DNA from: an uncultured Clostridia bacterium
Lineage (GTDB): Bacteria; Bacillota; Clostridia; UBA1381
Reading direction: 5' to 3'
Length of the DNA: 49,537 nt
NCBI GenBank assembly: GCA_947628155.1
Contig: CANQYQ010000003.1
Span: 1 to 49,537 of the forward strand
Shown here: positions 9,169 through 19,476 of the stretch, piece after piece
Layout: every line of letters begins with the position of its first letter
Position numbering within the stretch: position 1 is the stretch's first letter
Made by a program: the position numbers and the translations under genes
The notes under the pieces: generated by a model
Databases searched by the model: none
Seen by the model: the letters and a program-made list of their open reading frames with translations, nothing else
What the model was told of the DNA's origin: nothing

Positions 9169-11288
9169 TCGTTTTCACCATCCGGCTTCATTTTCGGTAT
9201 AAATATTTTATTAAAACTGTCCTTTTCCTCGATTTTGCCGCGGTTCATAGCTTCCTTCATAGCAATTTCCTGGCAATCAACAGGCAGCTTTCCACGGCGA
9301 TCGGGTTTTTTATATTCTCCGTTTATCTGAATATGCGCGCGCATATTATCCTCAAGCTGCGTTTTTAATACATTCTTTATTTCTTCCTTTGATCCTTCGT
9401 CCTCGATGGGAAACATTATTTCAACGCGCCTGTTCAAATTGCGCTGCATCCAGTCGGCGCTCGCGCAGTAAATATTTTCACGGCCCTCGCTGTAGAAATA
9501 GTAAATCCGCGTATGCTCAAGATAACGTCCGACAATGGAACGCACGGTTATATTTTCCGAAAGTCCCGGAACTCCCGCGCGCAGCGCGCATATACCGCGC
9601 ACTATCAGATCTATCTTAACACCGGCGGCCGAAGCCTTATATAAAAGTGTAATTATTCCCGGGTCAACAAGCGAATTCATCTTTGCTATGATCCGCGCTT
9701 CCTTGCCGTTTTGAGCATTGTGTATTTCCCGTTCAATTAATTCCTCCGTGCGCTTTCTAAGCCACAGCGGCGCCAAAATAAGCTTGTTCCAGCGCGGCGG
9801 CTCGGAAAATCCCGAAAGCATATTAAAGAACGCGCCGCTGTCCTCGCCTATGGATTTTGAACATGTCAATATTCCCATATCGGTATAAAAATTTGCGGTA
9901 ATATCGTTATAATTTCCCGTTCCCAGGTGAACATAACGGCGTATCCCGTCATCCTCGCGGCGTACGACCTCGGTTATTTTTGAGTGTGTTTTAAGACCCA
10001 AAAGTCCGTAAATTACATGACAACCCGCGTTTTCAAGCTTACGCGCCCATATTATATTATTTTCCTCGTCAAACCTCGCCTTTAACTCGACCAACACCGT
10101 AACCTGCTTGCCGTTTTCCGCGGCCTCGGATAAAGCCGCTATTATCGGTGATGATGAAGATACGCGGTAAAGCGTTTGTTTTATAGCGAGGACCCGCTCA
10201 TCCTTCGCGGATTTTTTTATCCAGTCAACAATTGAGGAAAAGCTGTCATAAGGATGATAAAAAAGTATATCTCCCTTTTTTATTTCCTCGAAAATATCAT
10301 CACAATTTTTTAATCTCGGTACGATCTGCGGCTTGTACGGCTTATATTTTAAATCCTCAAATCCCTTCAAGGAATATATTTTATTTAAAACAGTCAAATC
10401 TATCGGCCCGCTTATTTTATAAATATCCTCCTTTGAAACATCAAGCTCCTTACGGAGGAATTTAAGCAGGTTTTTATCGATATCAGATTTTACCTCAAGC
10501 CTTATTACGCCGCTTCTTTCACGCTCCTTAAGATTTTTTTCTATTTCAAGCAATAGATCATCACTGTCATCCTCATCAATCGGTATATCCGCGTCGCGCA
10601 TTACTCGATACGCGTATGAACAAAGCACGTCATATCCGATAAATAAATCGGATATAAACAATTCTATTACATCCTCAAGCATAATAAAATTACGCTTACC
10701 CTTTTCCGATGGCAATTCCACAATTCTGTCAAAAATAGACGGTACTTGAACCGTGGCGAATGACGGTTCTCCTTTATCCTTTCTTATAAACGCGCATATA
10801 TTAAGCGTTTTATTATGAATAAGCGGAAACGGACGCGACGAGTCCACCGCCATAGGTGTAAGGACCGGGTAAATTTCCTCTTTAAAATAATCATAAAGAT
10901 AAGAGATCTGCTTTTTATCAAGCTCATCCTTTTTTAAAATATAAATCCCATGCTTTTTAAGTCCCGGTACAATTGCGTGCGAATACACATTATATTGCTC
11001 ATCCGTCATTTTATGGGTTTTCTCGGAAATTTTCGCAAGCTGTTCCTCCGGCGTTAATCCCGCGGAATCCTTTATCTTCTTATATTCCGAATCGACCATA
11101 TTTTTTAAGGACGCCACACGCACCATAAAAAATTCATCAAGATTAGAGCACGTTATGGCAAGAAATTTAAGCCGTTCAAAAAACGGATTTTTATTATCAC
11201 GCGCCTCATCGAGACAACGTAAATCAAAATCAAGCCATGACAGCTCACGATTTATAAAATTTTCGCTTTTATTAAAAATTTCCGCCAT
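9165..11288 (-). CDS. ppk1: Polyphosphate kinase 1
   Basis: NRELSWLDFD, VELKARFDEENNI, THSKI, HLGTGNYND motifs. Confidence 0.96.
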   Translation of the reverse strand: MAEIFNKSENFINRELSWLDFDLRCLDEARDNKNPFFERLKFLAITCSNLDEFFMVRVASLKNMVDSEYKKIKDSAGLTPEEQLAKISEKTHKMTDEQYNVYSHAIVPGLKKHGIYILKKDELDKKQISYLYDYFKEEIYPVLTPMAVDSSRPFPLIHNKTLNICAFIRKDKGEPSFATVQVPSIFDRIVELPSEKGKRNFIMLEDVIELFISDLFIGYDVLCSYAYRVMRDADIPIDEDDSDDLLLEIEKNLKERERSGVIRLEVKSDIDKNLLKFLRKELDVSKEDIYKISGPIDLTVLNKIYSLKGFEDLKYKPYKPQIVPRLKNCDDIFEEIKKGDILFYHPYDSFSSIVDWIKKSAKDERVLAIKQTLYRVSSSSPIIAALSEAAENGKQVTVLVELKARFDEENNIIWARKLENAGCHVIYGLLGLKTHSKITEVVRREDDGIRRYVHLGTGNYNDITANFYTDMGILTCSKSIGEDSGAFFNMLSGFSEPPRWNKLILAPLWLRKRTEELIEREIHNAQNGKEARIIAKMNSLVDPGIITLLYKASAAGVKIDLIVRGICALRAGVPGLSENITVRSIVGRYLEHTRIYYFYSEGRENIYCASADWMQRNLNRRVEIMFPIEDEGSKEEIKNVLKTQLEDNMRAHIQINGEYKKPDRRGKLPVDCQEIAMKEAMNRGKIEEKDSFNKIFIPKMKPDGENE

Positions 11289-11292
11289 TTTA

Positions 11293-12801
11293 CTATCTCC
11301 TTCTTATTATTTTAAGCGACGCGGTAATACCGAAAACATCCTCAAATACTTCATTTTCCTCTTCAAACCGCCGTTTTTCAAATGTCAAATCCCTGCTTGC
11401 CTCAGCTGTTACAAAAAGCTTATTATTTTTTAATGAAGCCTTAACCGAATTTACGTTACCTCTGCGTTCGGTATCAAGCGCCTGAGCAAGCGATAAAACG
11501 GACGCGAGCTTTGACGCCAATAATCTGCGCCTTTTTGTAAGGACCGCAGCGCCCTCGCAGCCTGATACTATTTCCGTAATTATATCCATATCATTTTTCG
11601 ATAAACCTATAAGCGGCGCGGATTTTACTATATCAGCCGAATATTTTTTATAACCATTCAAGCTTATATATTTTCCGGTATCTGAAAAAATCGCCGCTAC
11701 TCTTAAAAGCATAAAATCCCATTTTGAAAGATTATACCGCTTTGACAGCGGTTTAAATATACTTTCCGCAAATTCGGTAATTTTTTCCGTATGCTTCATA
11801 TCAACATTATATTTTTCCGCACAATATACAGCGCTTGAAATTATATCGTTCCTAAAAAGATGCTTAGTATGAAAATATCCGTTTTTTTCAACATATTCAA
11901 CACATATTCCGTCGGTAAGAGTAATTTCGGGAACAACTATCTTTAAATTCCTCTTCGTTATAAATGAACGAAAAATCATGATAGTTGTCAAAATTTGCTC
12001 AACCTCCGAATACGGTATCCCGAATTTATAGGAAATATCCTCAAAGCTCATGTTAACAAGAGTTTTATATATTTCCTCAAAGCTGTCATAATTTAACGAA
12101 TCATCACTTTTGATTTTACACAAACGCCTAATATTCGGAATATAATTCCCGAAAAATACCGCGTATTCGTACTTGTTTTCAAATGAAAAGTATCTTTTTA
12201 ATCTATCTATTTCCAAATCTATGTATTTTGATATAATATCGTAAAACTCGGTATTTTCACGCTTTAACTCGGATAATTCCTCAATCATTCTCAACGATCC
12301 CATTGAAATATTCTGTGAAAACTTAAGCTCACTGTCCCTGTAATATGAAATCTGTACCGAACCCGACGAAACATCTACCAAAACCGCGCTCTTGGCTATT
12401 ATATCATCAAAATAACCCGTTTTAAGCGCGATAGCCTTATTATGAAGGAACCTTTCCTCTTCATTTGACAAAATGGATACCTTTAAGCCGGTTCGTATAT
12501 TGATCTGTTCTATTATATATTCACTGTTTACAGCCTCGCGGATAGCCGTTGTAGCGTAACATGTATAATCATCTATAGAATATTCCTTCATAATATACGT
12601 AAATTTTTCTAAACAAGAACATATTTTATCTACATTTTCATAGCTTATTTTACCTATGGTATAAGTTTCTTTACCTATGGGAAGCTCATATTTTATATCA
12701 TCTATAACCGAAATGATCTTGCTTTTTGACACCTCGGCGATCTGCATCGCTATACGTGTCGCCCCAAGCTCTATAGCGGCAAATATTTTATATTTAGGCA
12801 T
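11293..12801 (-). CDS. Ppx/GppA phosphatase family protein (exopolyphosphatase-like)
   Basis: AAIELGATRIAMQIAEV, SNEEERFLHNKA, LVDVSSGSVQ; HD-like C-terminal region; adjacent to ppk1. Start trimmed to the ATG after SD aggaggtg. Confidence 0.88.
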   Translation of the reverse strand: MPKYKIFAAIELGATRIAMQIAEVSKSKIISVIDDIKYELPIGKETYTIGKISYENVDKICSCLEKFTYIMKEYSIDDYTCYATTAIREAVNSEYIIEQINIRTGLKVSILSNEEERFLHNKAIALKTGYFDDIIAKSAVLVDVSSGSVQISYYRDSELKFSQNISMGSLRMIEELSELKRENTEFYDIISKYIDLEIDRLKRYFSFENKYEYAVFFGNYIPNIRRLCKIKSDDSLNYDSFEEIYKTLVNMSFEDISYKFGIPYSEVEQILTTIMIFRSFITKRNLKIVVPEITLTDGICVEYVEKNGYFHTKHLFRNDIISSAVYCAEKYNVDMKHTEKITEFAESIFKPLSKRYNLSKWDFMLLRVAAIFSDTGKYISLNGYKKYSADIVKSAPLIGLSKNDMDIITEIVSGCEGAAVLTKRRRLLASKLASVLSLAQALDTERRGNVNSVKASLKNNKLFVTAEASRDLTFEKRRFEEENEVFEDVFGITASLKIIRRR

Positions 12802-12852
12802 ACCAACACCTCCTATTTTATTAATTATATAAGAATAATCAACAAATTTCAA

Positions 12853-13006
12853 TAGTATTTACCGGTATTTTTTTACTTATACACATAATTTTATTAAAAT
12901 ATAGTTATAAAACATCTTGATTATTCCGCCAAAATTTGATAATATATTATATATGTTTTAAATTAAGAAAATATTGGAAAAAATATATATGAAAGGAGGC
13001 TGTATT
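12853..13006. other. Candidate oriC part 1: AT-rich region upstream of dnaA with a DnaA box
   Basis: TTATACACA at 12877-12885; AT-rich; divergent transcription of ppx (-) and dnaA (+). Confidence 0.6.
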
Positions 13007-14341
13007 ATGGACGCGGGCATCATATGGGAAAAGGTATTGGAAATATTAAAAAATATGCTTGATTCAAGTGTCGGATACAAGGTTTACATAGAATCGGCCG
13101 TACCTGTTAAATACAATAACGTAAGCTTTACCATATCAGTACCTATAACTATAAGCAAAAATATGATCGAACACCGCTATAAAAATAATATTGAGGCAGC
13201 CCTTAAACGTATAACAGGTCAAAGCCTTAATTTGAACGTTATAGTTTCCGATAAGGATATTTTTTCGGAATCGGACGAGGACATTTCAGATATACAGGAA
13301 AACCCGGAAATAAGCGCGAACTCGGTCAATCCCACATATACGTTTGATAATTTTGTAATGGGTTCGCCGAATGAGTATATAACAGCCGCCGCCATGAATA
13401 TAGCCGAAAAACCGGGTTATGGATTTAATCCGTTTGTAATACACGGAAAAAGCGGTTTAGGTAAAACTCATCTTATGCACGCAATCGGAAATAAAATAAA
13501 GGAAAAATATCCGCATTATAATATATTATACGCAACCGCGGAGACATTTACAAATGAATTTATAGACGCGCTGAAAAACGGAAAAACAATAGAATTTAAA
13601 AAGAAATACCGCTCTGAGGACGTTTTGCTTATAGACGACATTCAATTTATACAGAATAAAGACAGCACACAGGAAGAATTTTTCCATACGTTTAACGCGC
13701 TGTATTCCTTAAACAAACAAATCGTCGTTACATCCGATCGGAGGCCGACAGATTTAAAAAAGCTTGAAGAGCGTTTAAGGACAAGACTTATGCAGGGACT
13801 TACGGACGAGCTTCTTGTTCCCAGCTATGAAACACGCGTCGCGATATTAAAGAAAAAAGCGGAATTTCAAAACGCGTATATATCCGAGGAGGTCCTTTCG
13901 TACATAGCGGAGCAGTTCACCTCAAATATACGCGAGCTTGAAGGCGCTCTTATAAAAATAATATCAATGTCACAGATCAAAATGAAAAAAATCACCTTGG
14001 ATTTTGCGAAGGAAACGCTTAAATCCATAATGCCGGAGGACGGAATCATACGAATAACTCCCGATATAATTATAGAAAAAGTATCTTCATTCTATAATAT
14101 ATCAAAGGAAGATTTGATTGGAAAGGTAAGGACAAAAAACTTTGCTCTTCCAAGGCAGGTCGCGATGTATCTGTGCCATAAGCTGACAAAAAACAACTTC
14201 GTTTCAATAGGACAGCTTTTCAGTAATAAAGACAGAACTACGGTAATGCATAATGTAAGAAAAATAGAAAAGGAAATAGAACTAAATGACGATTTAAAGT
14301 CGGACATAAACTATATTATAAACGACTTGGAATCTATTTGA
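13007..14341 (+). CDS. dnaA: Chromosomal replication initiator protein DnaA
   Basis: NPTYTFDNFVMGSPNEY, GKSGLGKTHLMHAIGN, LIDDIQFIQNKDSTQEEFFHTFN, domain IV RQVAMYLCHKLT...DRTTVMHNVRKIE; start at ATG 13007 after aaaggagg. Confidence 0.97.
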   Translation: MDAGIIWEKVLEILKNMLDSSVGYKVYIESAVPVKYNNVSFTISVPITISKNMIEHRYKNNIEAALKRITGQSLNLNVIVSDKDIFSESDEDISDIQENPEISANSVNPTYTFDNFVMGSPNEYITAAAMNIAEKPGYGFNPFVIHGKSGLGKTHLMHAIGNKIKEKYPHYNILYATAETFTNEFIDALKNGKTIEFKKKYRSEDVLLIDDIQFIQNKDSTQEEFFHTFNALYSLNKQIVVTSDRRPTDLKKLEERLRTRLMQGLTDELLVPSYETRVAILKKKAEFQNAYISEEVLSYIAEQFTSNIRELEGALIKIISMSQIKMKKITLDFAKETLKSIMPEDGIIRITPDIIIEKVSSFYNISKEDLIGKVRTKNFALPRQVAMYLCHKLTKNNFVSIGQLFSNKDRTTVMHNVRKIEKEIELNDDLKSDINYIINDLESI

Positions 14342-14618
14342 TTACGTTTATAACAAGGGGCATAAACCATGGATAAACTGTGGATAAATTTTATATAAAA
14401 ATTTACCATAATATGACAGTGGAAAACTATCAAATTTTTAACAGCTTATCCATATACAGCATGGATAAAAAAATCAGGATTTTACAGGCCTTGACCCAAT
14501 TATCCATCAAATCTGCTCTACTACGGCTTCTATTACCTTTATTATTTATAAATATATATACAAACATAAAAAAAAAAGAATGTTGATAAAATAAAAAATT
14601 AAAAAGGGGATATTTAAA
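14342..14618. other. Candidate oriC part 2: dnaA-dnaN intergenic region with DnaA-box cluster
   Basis: TGTGGATAA (perfect inverted box) 14379-14387; near-matches TTATCCATA 14446-14454 and TGTTGATAA 14581-14589; several partial boxes; AT-rich. Confidence 0.7.
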
Positions 14619-15755
14619 ATGAAATTAACATGTGAAAAAACACAGCTTCTTGATATCATAAATACAGTTCAGCGATCGATAGCGCCTAAAAGCACTATGC
14701 CTATACTGGAATGTATAAAGCTTGACACATCAGCTGACGGATTCGTTACGGTAACAGGAACAAATCTTGATTTGTATATAGAATATAACGCCGAATTTGA
14801 TATTTCAGAAGGCGGTTCTATTGCGCTTGAATCAAAAATGTTCGGCGAAATTATCCGAAGACTTCCCGATGGAAATCTCACTATATCCGTTAATCCGAGC
14901 AATAATATAACAAAGATACAAAGCGGAGCTTCGGAATTTAACATACAAGGTCTCAGCGCGAATGAATATCCGTCCGTGCCGGTTCTTGATGAGAAATTCA
15001 GATTTACCTTAAGTCAGACGGTTTTAAGAAATCTGATAAAGAAAACTACTCCTTTTATATCCTTGAACGAAGGAAAACGTCCTGTTCTCACAGGCGCTTT
15101 GTTTGAAATAAAAAATAATGTTTTAAATGTTGTGGCGTCGGACGGTCACAGGCTCGCGGCGGTCAAAGAGGAGCTTAATGAAAATGTCGAAGATAATAAA
15201 TTCGTTATTCCTGGAAATACTCTGCGTGAGCTTTTGAAAATTTTAAAGGATGATGACGAGGCGCAGGTTGACATAATTATTTCCGACAGAAATGTCCTTT
15301 TCGACTTTAAAAAATTCCAGGTCTATACAAGACTTCTCGACGGAGATTTCTTAAAATATGACGCGATTTTATCCGCTGTAAACACAATAGAGGCGGAGGT
15401 CGACAAAAATGCCATAACAAGCAGCCTTGAACGCGCTCTTTTGCTTATTAACGATGATATTTCCGCTAAATCCGAAAATAAAGTGCCGGTTCGTTTTTCA
15501 ATAGGCTTCGATAAAATCGATATAAGCTGCGTAACCGGAAAGGGTCAGGTTTCCGACAGTGTCGGCGCGAAAATAGAGGGTGAAAATCTTGTTATAGGTT
15601 TTAACTGTCGTTTTCTGCTTGACGCCTTTGCTGTTTGTGACAGCGATGTTATCAAAATGGAATTTTCCTCGCCGAAAAGCGGATGCTTTATACGTGATAT
15701 AAGCGGTAAAAATTCATACATTTATATGATTTTGCCGGTTCGTTTGTATAATTAA
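14619..15755 (+). CDS. dnaN: DNA polymerase III beta subunit (sliding clamp)
   Basis: MKLTCEKTQLLDIINTVQRSIAPKSTMPILECI; SDGHRLA; C-terminal YMILPVRL. Confidence 0.97.
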   Translation: MKLTCEKTQLLDIINTVQRSIAPKSTMPILECIKLDTSADGFVTVTGTNLDLYIEYNAEFDISEGGSIALESKMFGEIIRRLPDGNLTISVNPSNNITKIQSGASEFNIQGLSANEYPSVPVLDEKFRFTLSQTVLRNLIKKTTPFISLNEGKRPVLTGALFEIKNNVLNVVASDGHRLAAVKEELNENVEDNKFVIPGNTLRELLKILKDDDEAQVDIIISDRNVLFDFKKFQVYTRLLDGDFLKYDAILSAVNTIEAEVDKNAITSSLERALLLINDDISAKSENKVPVRFSIGFDKIDISCVTGKGQVSDSVGAKIEGENLVIGFNCRFLLDAFAVCDSDVIKMEFSSPKSGCFIRDISGKNSYIYMILPVRLYN

Positions 15756-15765
15756 GGAGAAAAAA

Positions 15766-16380
15766 ATGGAAATAAAAATTCTTAATAATTATTATACGGA
15801 CGAAAATACATATATTGTGTATAATAACAAAGAGGCGATCGTTATTGATCCCGGAATAAGCGATGAAAAAATAATAGAAGCGGCAAATGGGTCAGAGATT
15901 AAATATATTTTTATAACTCATTGTCATTATGACCATATAGAATTTTTGGAGGAGCTGCGCGAAAAGACGGGCGCGGCTCTTGTAAGCGGTGATAAGGGCG
16001 CGGTAAATACCGCGGATCCTAATATTAATTTGTCGCTTCAAGGTCTCGGTCATGAAATTTTCGCGAAAAAAAGTGAAATAATTATGGCGGATAATGAAGT
16101 CGGAAATTTCTGCGGTATTGACTTTAAATGTATTTATACTCCCGGGCATACAAACTGCAGCGTATGTTATCTCGCGGAAAATAATTTATTTGCCGGTGAT
16201 ACGCTTTTTTTACGCAGCGTGGGAAGGACGGATTTACCGACAGGAAACGCAAATGAGATAGTAGATTCAATAAAAAATCGGCTGTATATTCTTGACGATG
16301 ATACTAAGGTTTACAGCGGTCACGGAAATCCGACGACAATAGGCTATGAGAAAAAATACAATTTTTTTGTGAAGGGTTAA
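15766..16380 (+). CDS. MBL fold metallo-hydrolase (glyoxalase II-like)
   Basis: THCHYDHIE, TPGHTNCSVCYL, FAGDTLF, YSGHGNPTTIGYEKKYN. Confidence 0.93.
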   Translation: MEIKILNNYYTDENTYIVYNNKEAIVIDPGISDEKIIEAANGSEIKYIFITHCHYDHIEFLEELREKTGAALVSGDKGAVNTADPNINLSLQGLGHEIFAKKSEIIMADNEVGNFCGIDFKCIYTPGHTNCSVCYLAENNLFAGDTLFLRSVGRTDLPTGNANEIVDSIKNRLYILDDDTKVYSGHGNPTTIGYEKKYNFFVKG

Positions 16381-16383
16381 AAA

Positions 16384-17826
16384 ATGGTTATTGTTCAGAA
16401 CGGTCTTGACAGTGAGCGCGGACTGAAAACATTTATTAATATGTTTTTTAAAACGGATGATGATTTATCCGTTTTTTCGGATTTTAATTATTCGAATAAA
16501 ATAATAAATGTTTATACGGTTCTTTATTATGAAAATAAAAAATATACCGATGATTATTATCTCAATTTTGATTCGGAGGGAAGATCCGAAAATTTAATTA
16601 ATAAGGTTTTCAGAGCCGCGTGCGCAAATTCATTTGTTCATGCGGCAATGAAAATACACAAAATTAATCTACCGTGGGGTTCGATGTGCGGAATACGTCC
16701 GGCGAAAAATGCTCGGGAGATGGCGGAGGATGGGTCAAACGATGATGAAATCGAATATATTTTTGAAAAAATTTATGAGGTAAGTCCGGAAAAAACGCGT
16801 CTCGCGATGACTGTCGCGAAAAATGAACAAAAAATTTTAAACGAAATAGGGAAAAATTCCGTTTCGATTTATATAGGAATACCGTTTTGCCCGACCCGTT
16901 GTCTTTATTGTTCATTCGTTTCAACCGATATGAGAGTCAGCGGAAAATACATGAACGCTTTTTGTGATAAGCTTGTTTTGGAGATAAAAAAGACAGCGGA
17001 GGTTATAAAAAGGCTCGGTGCGTTTGCGGAAAGCGTTTATATCGGAGGGGGAACTCCCACGTCTCTCGATAATGAAAATCTTGAAAAAATTTTATCCGCC
17101 GTAAATGAATATTTCGATTTAAAAAAAATAAAGGAATTTACGCTTGAGGCCGGCCGCGCTGACACAATTACGGATGAAAAGCTTGCAGCGGCAAAAAAAT
17201 ACGGAGTTACGCGTATAAGTGTAAATCCTCAGACTATGAATGATAAAACGCTTAAAAGGGTAGGGAGAAAACATACGGCACAGGATGTAAAGGATATTTT
17301 TTTAAAAGCGCGTGAAATAGGCTTTGACAATATAAATATGGATTTAATAGCCGGACTTCCCGATGAGAGCTTTGAGGATTTTAAATATAGTGTTGACGAG
17401 GTTTTAAAGCTTGATCCTGATGATATAACCATTCATACTATGTGTGTAAAGCATGGCGCGCGTTTAAAAAACGCCGAACTGGAGTTTACTGAGAGCAAAA
17501 CGATGAATAGAATGCTCGAATACGCTCAGGAAAAAATGAAAAATACGGGCCGGATCCCGTATTATATGTACAGACAAAAAAATATGGTCGGAAATTTGGA
17601 AAATGTGGGTTATGCATATCCTGATAAAATGTGCTCATATAATATAAGCATTATGGAAGAAACACAAACTATAATCGCGCTTGGCGGCGGAGGAAGTACA
17701 AAAATTGTAACGGATGATGATATAATAAGAATTTATAACTATAAAGACCCGAAGGAATATATTGAAAAATTTGAAAATATTTTAGAAAAAAAGGATGAAA
17801 TACTTAAGCTGAAGGGGGTTATATGA
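16384..17826 (+). CDS. hemZ: Coproporphyrinogen dehydrogenase HemZ-type radical SAM protein
   Basis: IPFCPTRCLYCSFVS radical SAM CxxxCxxC motif, YIGGGTPTSL, GLPDESFEDF. Confidence 0.92.
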   Translation: MVIVQNGLDSERGLKTFINMFFKTDDDLSVFSDFNYSNKIINVYTVLYYENKKYTDDYYLNFDSEGRSENLINKVFRAACANSFVHAAMKIHKINLPWGSMCGIRPAKNAREMAEDGSNDDEIEYIFEKIYEVSPEKTRLAMTVAKNEQKILNEIGKNSVSIYIGIPFCPTRCLYCSFVSTDMRVSGKYMNAFCDKLVLEIKKTAEVIKRLGAFAESVYIGGGTPTSLDNENLEKILSAVNEYFDLKKIKEFTLEAGRADTITDEKLAAAKKYGVTRISVNPQTMNDKTLKRVGRKHTAQDVKDIFLKAREIGFDNINMDLIAGLPDESFEDFKYSVDEVLKLDPDDITIHTMCVKHGARLKNAELEFTESKTMNRMLEYAQEKMKNTGRIPYYMYRQKNMVGNLENVGYAYPDKMCSYNISIMEETQTIIALGGGGSTKIVTDDDIIRIYNYKDPKEYIEKFENILEKKDEILKLKGVI

Positions 17827-18803
17827 TGTCTGATGCGGTAGAAAAAATAATGGAAGAATATGAAAAAAAGCGGTTAAAAAAAGAGTATGAAAGAGACAAA
17901 AGAATAACAAAAATTTATAGTGAATTTCCGGAAATTGAAAAGATAGATAAGGAGATTAATTCATCAGGCGCGCGTAATGTTGAAAACATAATTTCAAATC
18001 TCGGAATGGCCGATGAATTGAATAAAGAATACAGTGATAAAATAAAAAAATTATATGCGCTGCGTAACGGAATAATAGAAAAAAATAAAATCGACCCAAA
18101 ATTTGATTCGATAAAATACGATTGCGAAAAATGCTCCGATACCGGCTTTACTCCGGACGGAAAACGATGTGAATGCTTTAACAGAAGGCTTATAAATTAC
18201 AGCTATAACCGCTCTAATTTATCTGAAATTTTAAAACGTGAAAATTTCGGTACATTTTCGTTTGATTTTTATTCAAAGGAAAAAAACGGGAAAAGGCTTT
18301 CGCCGTATGAAAATATGGTGGAAATTTACAACAGCGCAAAAAGATTTTGTAAAAATTTTGATAAAGAGGAAAAGGGTTTCGTTTTTTACGGCAGTACAGG
18401 CTTGGGAAAAACGTTTTTATCAAGTTGTATAGCCAAAGAGCTTATGGATTCGGGAAAAAGCGTAATATATATGAGTGCGCCGAGATTATTTATACTTTTT
18501 GAGGATTATCGTTTTAATCGTCTTGATGATGAGAGTATGGTGGAGGATCTATACTCGGCGGATTTATTGATAATAGACGATCTCGGAACTGAAAATCAGA
18601 ATAAAAACAGTGTCGCGGCGTTGTTTGATTTAATGAACGAAAGATTGTCAAACGACAAAAAAATGATTATAAGCACCAATTACAGTATGAACGAGCTGTC
18701 AAGGATGTATTCGTCGCGGTTCACATCTCGCATTTATGAATATTTTATCATTTACGGTTTTTATGGCGATGATATACGTATAGAAAAATTAAAAAATCGG
18801 TAA
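17823..18803 (+). CDS. DnaC/DnaI-like ATP-binding protein (helicase loader family)
   Basis: CEKCSDTGFTPDGKRCECFNRR zinc-like region; GSTGLGKTFLSSCIAKEL Walker A; LLIIDDLGTE Walker B. Confidence 0.9.
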   Translation: MMSDAVEKIMEEYEKKRLKKEYERDKRITKIYSEFPEIEKIDKEINSSGARNVENIISNLGMADELNKEYSDKIKKLYALRNGIIEKNKIDPKFDSIKYDCEKCSDTGFTPDGKRCECFNRRLINYSYNRSNLSEILKRENFGTFSFDFYSKEKNGKRLSPYENMVEIYNSAKRFCKNFDKEEKGFVFYGSTGLGKTFLSSCIAKELMDSGKSVIYMSAPRLFILFEDYRFNRLDDESMVEDLYSADLLIIDDLGTENQNKNSVAALFDLMNERLSNDKKMIISTNYSMNELSRMYSSRFTSRIYEYFIIYGFYGDDIRIEKLKNR

Positions 18804-18829
18804 AACTTGTATTTTACCGATTTTTTTAA
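18794..18829. terminator. Bidirectional terminator between the DnaC-like and lipoprotein genes
   Basis: AAATCGGTAAAA-cttgta-TTTTACCGATTTTTTT. Confidence 0.85.
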
Positions 18830-18891
18830 TTGATAATGTGTTCACATAAAATAGATTAAAAAATATGATTTTAGTTTTATGTGAATATGCT

Positions 18892-19275
18892 TTAGTTTGT
18901 TATATCCTTTGTCGCATCTCCGACGCCTTTTGCGGCGTCACCTACTGCGTCACCGGCGTCCTCAACAATATTTCCGGCGTCGTCGATTATGCTGCCGGCC
19001 GCGTCTCCGGCGTCGCCTACCGCGTTTTTCGTATCGTCAGCCATGTCTGAACCCATATTTTCATGGTTGTTCGCCGAGTCTGATGAATTGCCGTTCATAT
19101 TGTCGGTGTTTTTCGGTCTGTCGGTGGTTGAATTTGAGCCTGTATTAACGTCCTCCTCGGTTCTTGTAAGTCCGTCGCTGCCTCCGGCGGTGTTCTCATG
19201 CGTTTCCTTGGAGCTGCAGCCTGTCATGAGCGCGCCCATAATAAGCAGCGCCGCTATAAATTTTATATTTTTCAT
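18892..19275 (-). CDS. Small lipoprotein with Asp/Ala/Gly-rich repeat tail
   Basis: Signal peptide with lipobox LMTGC; C-terminal DDTKNAVGDAGDAAGSIIDDAGNIVEDAGDAVGDAAKGVGDATKD. Confidence 0.75.
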   Translation of the reverse strand: MKNIKFIAALLIMGALMTGCSSKETHENTAGGSDGLTRTEEDVNTGSNSTTDRPKNTDNMNGNSSDSANNHENMGSDMADDTKNAVGDAGDAAGSIIDDAGNIVEDAGDAVGDAAKGVGDATKDITN

Positions 19276-19476
19276 TTTACAAAATCCTTTCTTTGATCAT
19301 AGTTGATAAGTGATTTCTATCGTATTATTTCCGGATAAAATAAATATTATTAAAATTTTTTTTGAAAATTGGAACAAAAATCTAATTTATGCGTCTAACA
19401 TAATGAAAGACATATTTTTGTCTTGGGTACAAAGCTTTGTAAACGCGAAAATGCAGGATCAAAAGGAGAAAAAATT

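Noticed and set aside
9389-9619. Short plus-strand ORFs opposite ppk1
   Set aside because: Antisense to a conserved full-length gene, no supporting signals
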